A DNA stretch of 64,000 nucleotides from an uncultured Holophaga sp. (GCF_963677305.1 NZ_OY781925.1:2209501-2273500), one strand, 5' to 3'. Counted from the first letter of the stretch, positions 45,253-56,122 are shown. Translations and numbers: made by a program. The notes: generated by a model from the letters alone, not told the origin.

Positions 45253-47955
45253 ATGGCATCCCCTTCACAATTCGATGACACCCGGATTCCCCTGGAGGGC
45301 CTAGGCACCTGCTACTCCATTCCGGCCCTGAGCACCCACCTGGGCCGGGACCTCTCCCGACTGCCGGTCTCGATCCGGATCGTCCTGGAGAGTGTCCTCC
45401 GGAACTGCGGGAAGGCTGGCATCACCCCCGAGCACGTGACCCGGCTCGCAGACTGGAAGCCCCAGGCCGAGCGCACGGAGGAGATCCCCTTCGTGGTCTC
45501 CCGGGTCGTGCTTCAGGACTTCACCGGAGTGCCCCTTCTGGCTGACCTGGCAGCCATGCGGGACACCACCCGGGAGGTGGGCCATGACCCCGAGCGCATC
45601 GAGCCCCTGGTGCCCGTGGACCTCGTAGTGGACCACTCCGTGATGATCGACCACTTCGCCAGCAAGGACGCCCTCAAGCTGAACATGGAGCTGGAGTTCC
45701 AGCGCAACCACGAGCGCTACGCCTTCATGAAGTGGGGCATGGATGCCTTTGAGACCTTCAAGGTCGTGCCCCCGGGCTTTGGCATCGTCCACCAGATCAA
45801 TCTCGAATACCTGGCACCCGGGGTCCACCGCAGCCCGGAGGGGGTCCTCTACCCCGACACCCTGGTGGGCACCGACAGCCACACCACCATGATCAACGGG
45901 GTGGGCGTTGTGGCCTGGGGCGTGGGCGGCATCGAGGCCGAGGCGGCCATGCTGGGCCAGCCGGTCTTCTTCCTTACCCCGGATGTGGTGGGCTTCGAGC
46001 TGAAGGGCAAGCTGCGGGAGGGGGTCACCGCCACCGACTTGGTGCTCACGGTCACCGAAATCCTGCGCAAGGCCAAGGTGGTGGGGAAGTTCGTCGAGTT
46101 CTTCGGCGAGGGCGCCGAAAGCCTGACCGTCCCCGACCGGGCCACCCTGGCCAACATGGCCCCGGAATATGGCGCCACCATGGGCTTCTTCCCCGTGGAC
46201 GGGGAGACCGTCACCTACTTCAAGGCCACAGGCCGCAAGAGGAAGGCCCTGGCCGCCTTCGAGGCCTACTTCCGCGCCCAGGGGCTCTTCGGCATCCCCC
46301 GGGCGGGGGCGATCGACTACAGCCAAGTCATCACCCTGGAGCTCTCGGAGATCGTGCCCTCCCTGGCCGGTCCCCGCCGTCCCCAGGATCGCATCGAAAT
46401 CGGGAAGATGGCCGGGACCTTCGCTGAGCTCTTCGCCAAGCCCGTGAAGGAGGGCGGCTTTGGCCTTCCCGCTGAGCGGCTCAGTGAGGTCTGCCCTGCG
46501 GGCGAGGACCTGGAACTCCACCATGGCGATGTTCTGATTGCAGCCATCACAAGCTGCACCAATACTTCCAACCCAGGTGTCATGTTGGCTGCGGGCCTTC
46601 TGGCCCGGAATGCCGTGGCGGCGGGACTCAGCGTCCCCCCCCACATCAAGACCTCCCTGGCCCCGGGGTCCCGGATCGTCACTGAGTATCTGGAGGACAC
46701 AGGGCTGCTCAAGCCCCTGGCCAAGCTGGGCTTCGCCCTGGCGGCCTACGGGTGCACCACCTGCATCGGCAATTCGGGTGAGCTGGCCCCAGCCATCAAC
46801 GAGGCCATCGCCCGCCATGACCTGGTGGGTGCCGCGGTCCTCTCGGGCAACCGCAACTTCGAGGCCCGCATCCACCCCGCCATCAAGGCCAACTTCCTGG
46901 CCAGCCCTCCCCTGGTGGTGGCCTATGCCATCGCCGGCACCGTGACCCGGGACCTCCTGAAGGAGCCCCTGGGTCTGGGCAAGGATGGCAAGCCCGTGTT
47001 TCTCAAGGACATCTGGCCGAAGGCCAAGGAGTTGAGGAGCCTGATGAAGAAGGCCATGAAACCCAAGGCCTTCCGGGAGAACTACGCCAAGGTGGAGACC
47101 AAGCCCGGAAAACTCTGGGACAGAGTCAAGGGCGTCAGCAGCCCCGTCTACACCTGGCCAGCCAGCACCTACATCGCCCGCCCCCCCTTCTTCGAGGGGT
47201 TCACCCTCGCCGAAAAGGGTGACTTCACCCCCGGGGTCCGTGCAGCACGGGTCATGGCCCTCTTCGGGGACTCGGTCACCACGGATCACATCTCTCCAGC
47301 GGGCTCCATTAAGCCCGCTTCCCCCGCCGGGCAGTATCTCCTGGCCCAGGGGGTGGCGAGGGAAGACTTCAACTCCTATGGATCCCGCCGCGGCAACCAC
47401 GAAGTCATGATGCGGGGCACCTTTGCCAATGTCCGCATCCGGAATCTGATGCTGCCCACCAGGGAGGACGGCTCCCGGGAGGAGGGAGGCCTCACCCTTC
47501 ACCAGCCCAGCGGCGAGAAGCTTTACATCTACGACGCCGCCATGCGCTACCAGGCTGAGGGCATCTCCACCGTGGTCTTCGCCGGGGAGGAATATGGCAC
47601 CGGCTCCAGTCGTGACTGGGCCGCCAAGGGCACCCAACTCCTGGGTATCAAGGCGGTGGTGGCCAGGAGCTTCGAGCGCATCCACCGGGCCAATCTGGTG
47701 GGCATGGGCATCCTGCCCCTCCAGTTCATGGCGGGAGAGTCCTGGGAGACCTTGGGCATCACCGGCCAGGAGACCGTGGACATCGAGCTGGACCCCGAGC
47801 TGAAGCCCCAGAGCGAAGCCCGCCTCATCCTCACCCGGTCCGATGGCTCTGTGGTCAACGCCTGGGTGAAGCTGCGCATCGACACCCCCATCGAGGTGGA
47901 CTACTACCGCTCTGGGGGCATCCTGCCCTTCGTGCTGAGGGGACTGCTGGGCTGA
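45253..47955 (+). CDS. acnA: Aconitate hydratase A
   Basis: 900 residues. TCA-cycle isomerisation of citrate to isocitrate; AcnA/IRP1 class. The [4Fe-4S] ligands are C435 (SCTNTSNP), C501 and C504 ([12 protein letters not shown]), nearly the same numbering as in IRP1. Other motifs: [20 protein letters not shown] (in part), [30 protein letters not shown] and the swivel domain [15 protein letters not shown] lies before the ATG. Some members also bind mRNA when the cluster is lost; nothing here decides that. Confidence 0.97.
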   Translation: MASPSQFDDTRIPLEGLGTCYSIPALSTHLGRDLSRLPVSIRIVLESVLRNCGKAGITPEHVTRLADWKPQAERTEEIPFVVSRVVLQDFTGVPLLADLAAMRDTTREVGHDPERIEPLVPVDLVVDHSVMIDHFASKDALKLNMELEFQRNHERYAFMKWGMDAFETFKVVPPGFGIVHQINLEYLAPGVHRSPEGVLYPDTLVGTDSHTTMINGVGVVAWGVGGIEAEAAMLGQPVFFLTPDVVGFELKGKLREGVTATDLVLTVTEILRKAKVVGKFVEFFGEGAESLTVPDRATLANMAPEYGATMGFFPVDGETVTYFKATGRKRKALAAFEAYFRAQGLFGIPRAGAIDYSQVITLELSEIVPSLAGPRRPQDRIEIGKMAGTFAELFAKPVKEGGFGLPAERLSEVCPAGEDLELHHGDVLIAAITSCTNTSNPGVMLAAGLLARNAVAAGLSVPPHIKTSLAPGSRIVTEYLEDTGLLKPLAKLGFALAAYGCTTCIGNSGELAPAINEAIARHDLVGAAVLSGNRNFEARIHPAIKANFLASPPLVVAYAIAGTVTRDLLKEPLGLGKDGKPVFLKDIWPKAKELRSLMKKAMKPKAFRENYAKVETKPGKLWDRVKGVSSPVYTWPASTYIARPPFFEGFTLAEKGDFTPGVRAARVMALFGDSVTTDHISPAGSIKPASPAGQYLLAQGVAREDFNSYGSRRGNHEVMMRGTFANVRIRNLMLPTREDGSREEGGLTLHQPSGEKLYIYDAAMRYQAEGISTVVFAGEEYGTGSSRDWAAKGTQLLGIKAVVARSFERIHRANLVGMGILPLQFMAGESWETLGITGQETVDIELDPELKPQSEARLILTRSDGSVVNAWVKLRIDTPIEVDYYRSGGILPFVLRGLLG

Positions 47956-48009
47956 CCTGAAAGGTCACCAGCCCAGAGAGGCCCAAGGTCTCACTCGTTG
48001 TTTGAAAGC

Positions 48010-48054
48010 AGTGGCTGTCGGTGGAACCCAATGGAGGCAGCACCGACAACCGCT
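48010..48054. terminator. Candidate bidirectional hairpin between acnA and acs
   Basis: Imperfect inverted repeat agtggctgtcggtg / caccgacaaccgct with a ~17-base loop, between two convergent genes. No clear T-run. It could act as a weak two-way terminator. Confidence 0.4.
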
Positions 48055-48067
48055 GATATAAAATAGA

Positions 48068-49969
48068 TTACTCTTCAAGAGTTGAGAGATCACCTTCGGG
48101 CAGGCCCTGTGCCCTGGCCTTGAGCACCCGCCGCATGATCTTGCCGGAGCGGGTCTTGGGGAGCTTGTCCACGAAGGTGACGGACTCCGGTCGGGCAATG
48201 GCACCCAGGTGATGGGAGACGTGGTGGCGCAGCTCCTCCACCAGGGTGTCTGAACCCTTGAGACCGGGTTTCAGCTGGACGTAGCAGTGGATGGCCTGCC
48301 CTTTGATCTCGTGGGGCAGGCCAATGGCGGCGGATTCGGCCACGGCGGGGTGGGTGATGAGGGCCGACTCGATTTCAGCGGTGCCCAGGCGGTGACCTGA
48401 GACCTTGATGACATCGTCCACCCGCCCGGCGATCCAGTAGTAGCCGTCCGCGTCCCGGCGGGCGCTGTCCCCGGTGAGGTACTTGCCCGGAAATCGGCTC
48501 CAGTAGGCCTGGATGTAGCGCTCGTCGTCTCCATAGAGGGTGCGGAGCATGGAGGGCCAGGGACGGCTGAGCACCAGATAGCCCACGGTGCCCTCGGGCA
48601 CCTCCCTGCCCTCCTCGTCCAGGATCTCCGCCTTCTGGCCGAAGAAGGGCCGGGTGCTGGACCCGGGCTTGAGGGGAGTCGAAGGCAGCGGGGTGATGAC
48701 GAAGGCCCCCGTTTCGGTCTGCCACCAAGTGTCCATGATGGGGCAGCGCCCCTTCCCTACCACGGTGTGGAACCAGCGCCAGGCCTCGGGGTTGATGGGC
48801 TCGCCCACCGAGCCCAGAAGGCGCAGGGAAGAGAGGTCGTGCTTGTTGGGCCAGGCGTCCCCGAAGCGCATGAGGGAGCGGATGGCCGTGGGGGCTGTGT
48901 AGAAGATGCTGATGCCGTGCTGCTCGATGAGCTGCCACCAGCGGTTGGGGAAGGGATACGTGGGACCTCCCTCGAACATGAAGACCGTGGCCCCGTTCAG
49001 CAGCGGACCGTAGACCAGGTAGGAGTGGCCGGTGATCCAGCCGGGGTCGGCGGTGCACCAGAAGCGGTCCTCGTCCTTGAGGTCGAAGACGTATTTGAGG
49101 GTCGCGTAGGTTCCGACCATATACCCCCCGTGGGTGTGGAGGATGGCCTTGGGCTTCCCTGTGGATCCGGAGGTGTAGAGGATGAAGAGGGGGTCCTCGG
49201 CATCCATCTCCTCGGTGGCGCACTTGCCGTTGGCGATGGGCAGCATGCAGAGGTCGTGATACCAGTGGTCCCGCATGGCCTCCATGGGCACCTCCTGACC
49301 GGTGTGCCGCACCACCACCACGTTCTCCACCGAGGGGCAGGTGCGCAGGGACTCATCAACGATGCGCTTGAGCTCGATGCGCTTGCCGTTCTGGAGGCTG
49401 CCGTCGCAGGTGATGACCAGCCTGGACTGGCTGTCGGCGATGCGCCCCGCCAGGGCGTCCACGGAGAAGCCTCCGAAGATCACCGAGTGGACGGCCCCCA
49501 GCTTGGCGCAGGCGAGCATGGCGAACATGATCTCGGGGGTGCGGCCCATGTAGATGGTGACCCGGTCCCCGCGCTTTACCCCCATGGCCTTGATGATGTT
49601 GGCCATGCGGCAGATTTCCTGGTTCAGAGAGAAATAGGAGTAGGTCCGCCTGGACTTCCCATCCTCGCTCTCCCAGATCAGGGCCAGCTTGTTCCGGCGG
49701 TACCCGGCCAGATGCCGGTCAACGGCATTGTGGACAATGTTGGTCCGTCCACCCACAAACCACTTGTAAAAGGGTTTTCGGCTGTCATCCAGGACCTGGT
49801 CCCAGGGACGGAACCAGCTCAGCTGGCGGGCCTCCTCCTCCCAGAACCCCTCGGGGTCGCGATCCGCCCGCGCAGCCAACTCCAGCCAGGCATGGGCATC
49901 GCCCTGCCGGCTCAGTCCCTCCGGCGGTGGGTAAAGTTCAGAATCCGGAAACTCATGCTTGGCCGACAT
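48068..49969 (-). CDS. acs: Acetyl-CoA synthetase (AMP-forming)
   Basis: 633 residues. Activates acetate to acetyl-CoA with ATP. Signature motifs: [70 protein letters not shown] and the C-terminal [13 protein letters not shown] loop holding the lysine that is reversibly acetylated in this family. Slightly shorter N-terminus than E. coli Acs. The ATG at 49969 has AGGAGGG before it. With acnA next door, this fits growth on acetate through the TCA cycle. Confidence 0.97.
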   Translation of the reverse strand: MSAKHEFPDSELYPPPEGLSRQGDAHAWLELAARADRDPEGFWEEEARQLSWFRPWDQVLDDSRKPFYKWFVGGRTNIVHNAVDRHLAGYRRNKLALIWESEDGKSRRTYSYFSLNQEICRMANIIKAMGVKRGDRVTIYMGRTPEIMFAMLACAKLGAVHSVIFGGFSVDALAGRIADSQSRLVITCDGSLQNGKRIELKRIVDESLRTCPSVENVVVVRHTGQEVPMEAMRDHWYHDLCMLPIANGKCATEEMDAEDPLFILYTSGSTGKPKAILHTHGGYMVGTYATLKYVFDLKDEDRFWCTADPGWITGHSYLVYGPLLNGATVFMFEGGPTYPFPNRWWQLIEQHGISIFYTAPTAIRSLMRFGDAWPNKHDLSSLRLLGSVGEPINPEAWRWFHTVVGKGRCPIMDTWWQTETGAFVITPLPSTPLKPGSSTRPFFGQKAEILDEEGREVPEGTVGYLVLSRPWPSMLRTLYGDDERYIQAYWSRFPGKYLTGDSARRDADGYYWIAGRVDDVIKVSGHRLGTAEIESALITHPAVAESAAIGLPHEIKGQAIHCYVQLKPGLKGSDTLVEELRHHVSHHLGAIARPESVTFVDKLPKTRSGKIMRRVLKARAQGLPEGDLSTLEE

Positions 49970-50141
49970 GAACCCTCCTGGACGAGAGCGCTCAGAGCCC
50001 CGGGACACCTCTGCCGGGCGGCAGCTCCCCTGTCACCCTTGGATGCTGCCTGTCGTCCGCATAATCAATTTGCAGGATCAAAATTCTTGATTGAACCTTC
50101 CCTAAGATCGGAAAGCACAACAGGGAAGAAGTCAGGGACGG

Positions 50142-50166
50142 CCCTGGCCCGGGCTCAAGGCCAGGG
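50142..50166 (-). terminator. Candidate hairpin after the small lipoprotein gene
   Basis: 8-bp perfect stem (ccctggcc / ggccaggg) with a 9-base loop, 26 bases after the lipoprotein stop on the minus strand. No T-run. The rest of the 222-base gap to acs holds an AT-richer patch near 50060-50100 (aatcaatttgcaggatcaaa), probably the acs promoter area. Confidence 0.4.
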
Positions 50167-50191
50167 AATGAACAGAGACCTGCCGCCAGAC

Positions 50192-50635
50192 TCAGATGCC
50201 CGGGTTGATCCAGGGCAGGACCGGACTGGGCTCACCGATGACCCCACCGACCCGCACCGCCACCACCACGAGCCACCCCGTGGGGCGGCCGATCTCCCTG
50301 AGGTCCATCCGGATGACTCCACCCGGGGGGGGGAGGTCCGGACGGCGCTGCTCCAGGATGACCTCGCCCCGGGTGATGAGCTCCGCCGGCTGGGGGCAGG
50401 CCAGCCCCACAGGCAGGTAGTAGACACGGATCTGCTCGACGCCCACCAGGGATTCCCCCTGGGCATCCTTCAGGGGCAGGCGGACCTCCAGCTCCCGGAG
50501 GGAGAGCCAGCGGGTCTGGCAGACCTGAGGCGATACCCGGGGCCTGGGGATGGGATCGCCCTTCCGGCCGCAGGCAGTGCTCCCCAGAGCGAGGAGGAGG
50601 GGCAGGAGCAGAAGGGGGAAAGCGGGTGATCGCAC
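50192..50635 (-). CDS. Small lipoprotein, function unknown
   Basis: 147 residues. Signal peptide with lipobox LGSTAC followed by GRKGDPIPRPR, the Gly/Lys/Pro-rich start common to small LptM/YifL-like lipoproteins. The mature part (about 120 residues) looks beta-rich (LSLRELEVRLPL, IRVYYLPVGLA, GWLVVVAVRVGG) and resembles a fibronectin-III-like fold. The GTG at 50635 is chosen because it leaves a normal-length signal peptide; the ribosome site is weak. No specific role can be given. Confidence 0.6.
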   Translation of the reverse strand: MRSPAFPLLLLPLLLALGSTACGRKGDPIPRPRVSPQVCQTRWLSLRELEVRLPLKDAQGESLVGVEQIRVYYLPVGLACPQPAELITRGEVILEQRRPDLPPPGGVIRMDLREIGRPTGWLVVVAVRVGGVIGEPSPVLPWINPGI

Positions 50636-50706
50636 CTGTCCATGATGCCCGAAACCAGCCCAGGCTGTAGGCTGGAGACCGCAAGTCCTCCGGAGGTCTC
50701 CCGATC

Positions 50707-51435
50707 GTGTCATGGCTCCTTCCCCCGGACCTTCCCTGGTCCCAGTTTCTGCGGCAGCTCCGTCATCCTGCGCCCCCCGCGGGCTGGCTGGAGGCGGCGG
50801 CGGAGCTGCCGGAGCTGCGTCGCAGACCTCTCCTCCTGCGGTGGATCGCCCAGCATCCCAAGAGTCCGGTCCAGCTCCGGATGCGGCTGCTTCCCCGCCT
50901 TCCGTGGCGAGCTCTGGCCGCCGTGGCCCAGGATCCCACGGCCCATCCCCAGGCCCGGAGCCTGGCGGTGGAGCGACTCCAGGGGCTCTGGGGAACCATG
51001 ACCCTGGGTGAGCGCCGCAGTTTCGCCCCCCAGGCCCCCAGAGCCATGTGGCCCCTGGTCTGGAAGGTCAGGGACGAGGGGGTGCTGGGCGCCTTCCTCC
51101 AGCACGGGCGCCTCGGTCACGAGACCCTGATGGGTCTCATCCAGCCCCCCCTGACCCCTTTCCAGGCCACGGCGCTCCAGTCCTCCCGCTGGCAGGCTTC
51201 GCGTCAGATCGCCGCTCAGGTCCTGGTGGCCCTGGACCGGAGCCTGGAGCTCCCCGAGAGTGGCCTGGTCCTGGGTATGGCTGCTCCCTGGGTACGGGCC
51301 CTCTCGCCGGAGGAGCGGCTCCTGGTCGCCACTCGGCTGAGCCATCCCGCTCTCCGCCGGATCGTCCGTGCCTGGGCCGAGCCCCGCCCCGAACCCTGGG
51401 ATCTCAGCCCGGCGGGGCCCCCCGAACCTCGCTGA
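50707..51435 (+). CDS. Hypothetical Leu/Arg/Pro-rich helical protein
   Basis: 242 residues, GTG start with GGAGGT about 10 bases upstream. Rich in Leu, Arg, Ala, Pro and Trp, built of short amphipathic helices (LLLRWIAQHPKSPVQLRMRL, WRALAAVAQDPTAHPQARSL) that resemble HEAT-like repeats. No signal peptide, no membrane segment, no recognised motif. Its 3' end overlaps the end of the histidine kinase gene on the other strand by 32 bases. Codon character matches the genome, so it is probably real. Confidence 0.5.
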   Translation: MSWLLPPDLPWSQFLRQLRHPAPPAGWLEAAAELPELRRRPLLLRWIAQHPKSPVQLRMRLLPRLPWRALAAVAQDPTAHPQARSLAVERLQGLWGTMTLGERRSFAPQAPRAMWPLVWKVRDEGVLGAFLQHGRLGHETLMGLIQPPLTPFQATALQSSRWQASRQIAAQVLVALDRSLELPESGLVLGMAAPWVRALSPEERLLVATRLSHPALRRIVRAWAEPRPEPWDLSPAGPPEPR

Positions 51436-53683
51436 TCTTCTCGGCCAGTTGGGCGGCGTTGAAAGGCTTCTGGAGGAAGCCGTTGCAACCGCATTCCAGG
51501 AGGGCCTCCACCTCCCCATCCAGGCTGTAGCCGCTGGAGAGGATCACGGGGAGTTCCGGTTCGAGGGCCCTCATTCGCTGGAAGGTCTCTCCTCCGCTCA
51601 TGCCCGGCATGATCATGTCCAGGATCACGAGGTCCAGCATCCCCGGGTGGCCCTTGATGAACTCGATGGCAGCCAAACCGCTCTCCACGGCGGTCACCCG
51701 GTAACCGATCATCTCCAGCATGGACTGGCCCACCGTCCGGATGATCTCCTGGTCGTCCACGATGAGGACGCTGCCCTCTCCCGCCGTGATCTGCTTGACC
51801 CGCTGCCGCTCCTCCGAGATGAGGCCCACCTGGGATCTCGGCAGTGAGAAGGTGAAGTTGGCGCCCATGCCCGGCCGACTCTCGACGCGGATGCAGCCCC
51901 CGTGGTTCTTCAGGATGCCGTAGACCGAGGCCAGCCCGAGCCCCGTGCCGCCCCCCATGCTCCGCGTGGTGAAAAAGGGATCGAAGATCCGCGCCAGAGT
52001 GGCGCTGTCCATGCCGACGCCGGTGTCCTTTACGGAGACTTCAACATAGGTGCCAGGCTCCACGCCATGGGCTTCGGCGAAGTCCCTGCCATGGTCCTGG
52101 AAGTCGGTGCGGATCGTGAGGGTTCCCCCATCGGGCATGGCGTGGGCGGCATTGACGAAGAGGTTGATCAGGACCTGCTCGATCTGGCCCCGGTCGCAGT
52201 CCACCACGCACCTCTCCCGGTGGAGTTCCAGGGTAATCCGCACCTGCCGCTTGGTTCTGCCGAAGAGGTCCAGTGCCCCCTGCACAATCTGGTTGAGGTC
52301 CCAGGGTTTGGGCTCGTAGGCCCCTCCCCGGGCGAAGCCCAGGAGCTGACGGGTGAGCCCCGTGGCACTGTTGACCTGCTTTTCGACCTTCTGCAGCCGC
52401 TCGTATTCGGGGCTGCCGGGCTCCTTGCCCATCTGCAGCAGGGAGACATAGCCCAGGATGCCCGCCAGGATGTTGTTGAAGTCATGGGCGATGCCGCCGG
52501 CCAGGGTGCCGATGGCCTCCATCTTCTGGGCATGGAAGAGCTGGACCTGGAGGGCGCGGCTCTCGGAGGTGTCCTGGGCAAAGAAGAGGAGAGCAGGGTC
52601 CTCATCCCAGCGAATGACGACACAGTTGAGGTTCACCCAGACCGGCTCCCCTCCCCTGGACTCCAGTCGGAGTCCTTCCCGCAGGACGGGACTGCCGGTG
52701 GACTCTGCGCGGGCCACAAGGTCCAGGAAGGCGGGACGGTCCTCCTGGAGGACCAGTTCCTCGAAGCGGGTGCCGGTGAGCTGATCCTGCTCCCGACCGA
52801 CCATGCCCCGGAGCGCCGGATTCCAGAAGCGGATGCGCCTCTGCTGGAGCACGAAGATCGCCTCGGCGGCATTCTCGAAGAGGAGCCGGTAGCGCTCCTC
52901 CGAGCGCTGCAGCTCCAGCGTCCTCTCGTTCACCCGGGCCTCCAGACCCTCCTTCAGACGCTGGAGGGCCTCGGCCATCCCGTTGAAGGCCAAGCTGAGC
53001 TGCTCCACCTCATCCCCGGTGCTCACCACCGCCCGCATCCCCAGTTCTCCCCCCTGGATCCGCTCCGCGGCCGTCTTGAGGTGCAGGAGCGGGGTGGCCA
53101 GACGCCTGGTGAAGAGCCAGGCCAGGAGGGCCGACAGGGCCGCAAAGACGAGCGCGCCTACCACAAAGTTGATGTAGAGCTGGTGGAGCTGGGCGTCGTA
53201 GGTGGCCATGGAGACCCCCACGTAGATCCAGCCCCACTCAGTGTTGTAGAACTTCACTGGGAAGGCGTGGTGGTAAACCCGGGTACCCGTGAGGGGATTG
53301 TGTTCGATGATCCGGCTGGAGGCCCCCTTGATCCACTGGTTCTCCGGGGCGCGGAGATCCAGTTCCGCCCAGTGGCCGTCAGTGTTCTGGATGGCTGTGC
53401 CCCCATTGCGGGAGATGATGACGTAGCGGAGTTCCGGGTTGGCCTCCAGAACCTGGGTGCCGATCTCCACCAGACCTGCAAAGTCATCCCGGGCGAAGGT
53501 GGAGCTGTTGATTCCGGTGATGGAGGCCAGCGTCCCGCTCATCTGGGAGTCCAGGGCCTGCATGAGCAGCCGCTCCTGGCGGGGCAGCACCATGCCCACC
53601 CCCAGAAGGATCGCCAGGATGGGGACCAGGAGGAACATGAGGAAGATGCGGGGGAAGAGCCCCAGACGGCGGGGATCGGTCAC
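51404..53683 (-). CDS. Membrane hybrid histidine kinase (HAMP-PAS-HisKA-ATPase-receiver)
   Basis: 759 residues. Two membrane helices (about 12-34 and 172-193) bracket a periplasmic sensor region, then HAMP (about 193-245), a coiled coil, PAS (about 265-380), HisKA with phospho-histidine in LAGGIAHDFNNILAG (about H400), ATPase motifs VLINLFVNAAHAMPDGG, VKDTGVGMD and GGGTGLGLASVYGI, and a C-terminal receiver with VLIVDDQE, VILDMIMPGMSGG and FLQKPF. GTG start with GGGGAGG upstream; it overlaps the stop of the PhnD-like gene (GTGA). The order binding protein-kinase suggests the binding protein feeds signal to this sensor. Confidence 0.92.
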   Translation of the reverse strand: MTDPRRLGLFPRIFLMFLLVPILAILLGVGMVLPRQERLLMQALDSQMSGTLASITGINSSTFARDDFAGLVEIGTQVLEANPELRYVIISRNGGTAIQNTDGHWAELDLRAPENQWIKGASSRIIEHNPLTGTRVYHHAFPVKFYNTEWGWIYVGVSMATYDAQLHQLYINFVVGALVFAALSALLAWLFTRRLATPLLHLKTAAERIQGGELGMRAVVSTGDEVEQLSLAFNGMAEALQRLKEGLEARVNERTLELQRSEERYRLLFENAAEAIFVLQQRRIRFWNPALRGMVGREQDQLTGTRFEELVLQEDRPAFLDLVARAESTGSPVLREGLRLESRGGEPVWVNLNCVVIRWDEDPALLFFAQDTSESRALQVQLFHAQKMEAIGTLAGGIAHDFNNILAGILGYVSLLQMGKEPGSPEYERLQKVEKQVNSATGLTRQLLGFARGGAYEPKPWDLNQIVQGALDLFGRTKRQVRITLELHRERCVVDCDRGQIEQVLINLFVNAAHAMPDGGTLTIRTDFQDHGRDFAEAHGVEPGTYVEVSVKDTGVGMDSATLARIFDPFFTTRSMGGGTGLGLASVYGILKNHGGCIRVESRPGMGANFTFSLPRSQVGLISEERQRVKQITAGEGSVLIVDDQEIIRTVGQSMLEMIGYRVTAVESGLAAIEFIKGHPGMLDLVILDMIMPGMSGGETFQRMRALEPELPVILSSGYSLDGEVEALLECGCNGFLQKPFNAAQLAEKISEVRGAPPG

Positions 53684-54570
53684 AGCAGCCTCCCCTTTCT
53701 GCGGCGGTATTCCTGGTACAGACGCCGGGTGACCGCGAGGTCAGCCTCGGTCGCCGGCCGGATCCCGCAGGCACGGAAGAGGCTCAGGATCTGTCGTCCC
53801 CTGGAGGTACTGCCCAGCCCTGCTATGCCATCGAGTACGGCCCGCCTCATGGGTTCCGGGAACCCCTGCCTGAACAGGGCGACACCGTTGTAAAGCAGCG
53901 GGGAGGAGGCGATGATGCGAAGCCTGTGGGCCATCTGCGGGTTCATGGTGGTGGCGAGCCGGAAGGTGTCTTCCGACACGACGCAGACATCCGCTTTGCC
54001 GAAATAGACCCCGTTCAAGGCCTGGACCCCCCTCGGGACGACCTCGATACCCCTGAAGAACCGATCCATCTCCATCTGGGATGTCCTGAGCAGCTCGTTG
54101 TTCACAAAGAGGAGTGCCAGATTCTCCCCATCCACATGGCAGAAGCGCCTCCCCCGGAGAGAGCTGAGTGTGGGGCTGGGCATCCTGGCATCGCCCACGA
54201 TGACAAAGCGCTGGCAGCCCACCGGTCCCTGGTCGGTCACAAAGCCGATGTCCACCGGTGTGGAACGCATGCTGGAGAGGTAGTCATAGGTGGGCATCAC
54301 CACCACATCGATCTCGGATCTCCGGAGGGCCTCCGCGATCTCCCCCGGTCTGCCGAAGATGTAGGTGGACACGCCGGAGATCCCCGGCACACTCCGGGTG
54401 ACCTCCTCGGCCCAGATGGAAAGGGAGGCTCGGACATCCTGGGGAGAGACCTCAGGGAAGGAGGCCTGGGAGAAGCCGATTCTCACCCAATGGGGGTCGC
54501 TGCTCCACACCCGGGCTGTCCCGGCTGAGACCAGGCAGAGGAGCAGGAGGCATGTTCTAGCGATCTGCAC
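53680..54570 (-). CDS. PhnD-like periplasmic solute-binding protein (probable sensor partner)
   Basis: 296 residues. Signal peptide (about 1-24, TCLLLLCLVSAGTARVWS), then a PhnD/SsuA2-like binding fold: WVRIGFSQASFPEVSPQDVR, FGRPGEIAEALRRSEIDVVV, MPTYDYLSS, LSSLRGRRFCHVDG, FFRGIEVVPRGVQALNGVY (in part), FGKADVCVVSEDTFRLA. This resembles phosphate/phosphonate-type binding proteins, but no ABC permease or ATPase follows. Coupled to the histidine kinase gene and overlapping the end of the TolC-family gene. GTG at 54570 or TTG at 54573 are both possible starts. The ligand is unknown. Confidence 0.75.
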   Translation of the reverse strand: MQIARTCLLLLCLVSAGTARVWSSDPHWVRIGFSQASFPEVSPQDVRASLSIWAEEVTRSVPGISGVSTYIFGRPGEIAEALRRSEIDVVVMPTYDYLSSMRSTPVDIGFVTDQGPVGCQRFVIVGDARMPSPTLSSLRGRRFCHVDGENLALLFVNNELLRTSQMEMDRFFRGIEVVPRGVQALNGVYFGKADVCVVSEDTFRLATTMNPQMAHRLRIIASSPLLYNGVALFRQGFPEPMRRAVLDGIAGLGSTSRGRQILSLFRACGIRPATEADLAVTRRLYQEYRRRKGRLL

Positions 54571-56050
54571 CAAGGCTCTGTCCTATCAAGTTGTCGAGAC
54601 GGCTCTGCTGAATCCGGGCATCGTAACGTGCCTTCTGTAGCTGGCTGGAGATGAAGAGCTCAGTGAGTTGCGCCTCCACCACATCCTTGGTCTCGACCAG
54701 CTCCTCACGATAGGCCTCTTCATGAAGCTGCCGGTTCTCCCGAGCCGACTCCAGCGCTTGTCCGATGGTCTGGACCTGCTCGGAGGCACGGGCAAGCTGA
54801 AGGAAGGCATCCTTCACCTGGACGCCGAGCCCCTCCTGCAACAGGCGCTGCTGCTGGCCGAGCTGCTCCCGCCGGGCCTTGGCCTCCAGGATCTCCCCTT
54901 CCACCCGGAAGCCGCTGAAAAGGGGAATCTGGACCCGTAGCCCCAGGGTCCAGGTGTTCCGGTTCTGGCCAGACACCAGCCCCTGGTTGTAGGCATTGTC
55001 ATAGCGGTCCGCAGTGCCGAAGAGGACGACCACCGGGAGGTGTCCCGCCCGGGCCTTGGCCACTCCGGCATCCGCCGCTTCAAGACCTTGGCTGATCTGG
55101 ATGGCCGTGGGGTTGAGGGCCTGGGCTCTTGCCACCAGTTCCGCCAGGCCTGTGGGGATTTCAGGATCCGGGAGCTCCTGGTCCGCAGGCTGGATCGAGG
55201 CATCCCAGGGGAGCCCCATGACATTGCCCAGGGCCGTACGGGCCATCTCGTCATTGGCTTTGAGGTTGAGCACCAGGGAGCGGAGACTGGCGACGAGGAC
55301 CCTGGTCCGCAGGTAGTCCGTCTTCCGCACCCGCTCTGAACCTCGCTGGTAGAGCCGCTCCGTCAGGTCCAGCATCACCTGCATCCGGTCGAGACTCTCC
55401 TGCCCCAGCGCAAGCAGGCGATGGGTGAAGAGGGCACTGGAATAGCAGTCCCTGACTTGCTGGACGATCTGGAGATCTGTCCTGTGCACCTCTTCCCGGG
55501 CGGCTGCAAGACCTGCCCTGCCCTCACGGATGGCGGCACCCACCTTGCCGCCGGTGTATAGGGGGACATGGACGCTCAGAGAGGAGGTCAGAAGATCGCG
55601 ATCAAGGAGTTTGACGTTCTGTTTGGGGATGGTGATGCCCTGGAACTGGGACAGGGCCTGCTGAGTGGCCTGGGTCAGGGCGGTGTTGTAGGCGTCCAGG
55701 CCCGCGGAATCCGGAGTGATGCCTGACTTGGCGAGCTGGGCGGCCGCCACCGCCTCCGCCAGGGGCGTCGCCATGTCCCCGAGGCTGAAGGTGGTGCTGG
55801 GGAAAATGAAGTTGGGGTCCTGGTCCCGGCGCAATCCGGTGATCTGGAGCGAAGCCTCCGGCCATCGCGCCGAAAGGGCCTGCTTGAGTTGAGCCTCCGC
55901 CACACGCTGGGAGCTCAGGGAGACTTGACGGTTCCTGTTGGCCGCCAGCGCCCGGTCAATGCACTCCCGCAGGGTGAGGGATGCGGGGACCGGCACCTGG
56001 GCCCCCAGAGAGAGGCAGACCAGCACCAGAACGGCATGGACACTCCGCAA
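54557..56050 (-). CDS. TolC-family outer membrane channel protein
   Basis: 497 residues. Signal peptide, then two OEP repeats of long periplasmic helices: LTLRECIDRALAANRNRQVS, LLTSSLSVHVPLYTGGKVGA, VRDCYSSALFTHRLLALGQE; second half PTAIQISQGLEAADAGVAKA, WTLGLRVQIPLFSGF, LVETKDVVEAQLTELFISS. It serves as exit duct for efflux pumps or type I secretion, but no membrane-fusion or pump gene is adjacent. Start TTG at 56050 is preferred because GGAGGTTG sits five bases upstream; a GTG at 56062 is in frame. First gene of a three-gene operon with the binding protein and kinase. Confidence 0.88.
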   Translation of the reverse strand: MRSVHAVLVLVCLSLGAQVPVPASLTLRECIDRALAANRNRQVSLSSQRVAEAQLKQALSARWPEASLQITGLRRDQDPNFIFPSTTFSLGDMATPLAEAVAAAQLAKSGITPDSAGLDAYNTALTQATQQALSQFQGITIPKQNVKLLDRDLLTSSLSVHVPLYTGGKVGAAIREGRAGLAAAREEVHRTDLQIVQQVRDCYSSALFTHRLLALGQESLDRMQVMLDLTERLYQRGSERVRKTDYLRTRVLVASLRSLVLNLKANDEMARTALGNVMGLPWDASIQPADQELPDPEIPTGLAELVARAQALNPTAIQISQGLEAADAGVAKARAGHLPVVVLFGTADRYDNAYNQGLVSGQNRNTWTLGLRVQIPLFSGFRVEGEILEAKARREQLGQQQRLLQEGLGVQVKDAFLQLARASEQVQTIGQALESARENRQLHEEAYREELVETKDVVEAQLTELFISSQLQKARYDARIQQSRLDNLIGQSLGADR

Positions 56051-56122
56051 TACAACCTCCACCGGCTCGCCGCCGCAATCATCTGCAGGTCTTATCGGTA
56101 GGACCCGAAAGGGCCTTAGGGT

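Noticed and set aside
45301..47685. 794-codon minus-strand frame opposite acnA
   Set aside because: Antisense shadow of aconitase; composition typical of reverse-strand GC-rich artefacts and no motif.
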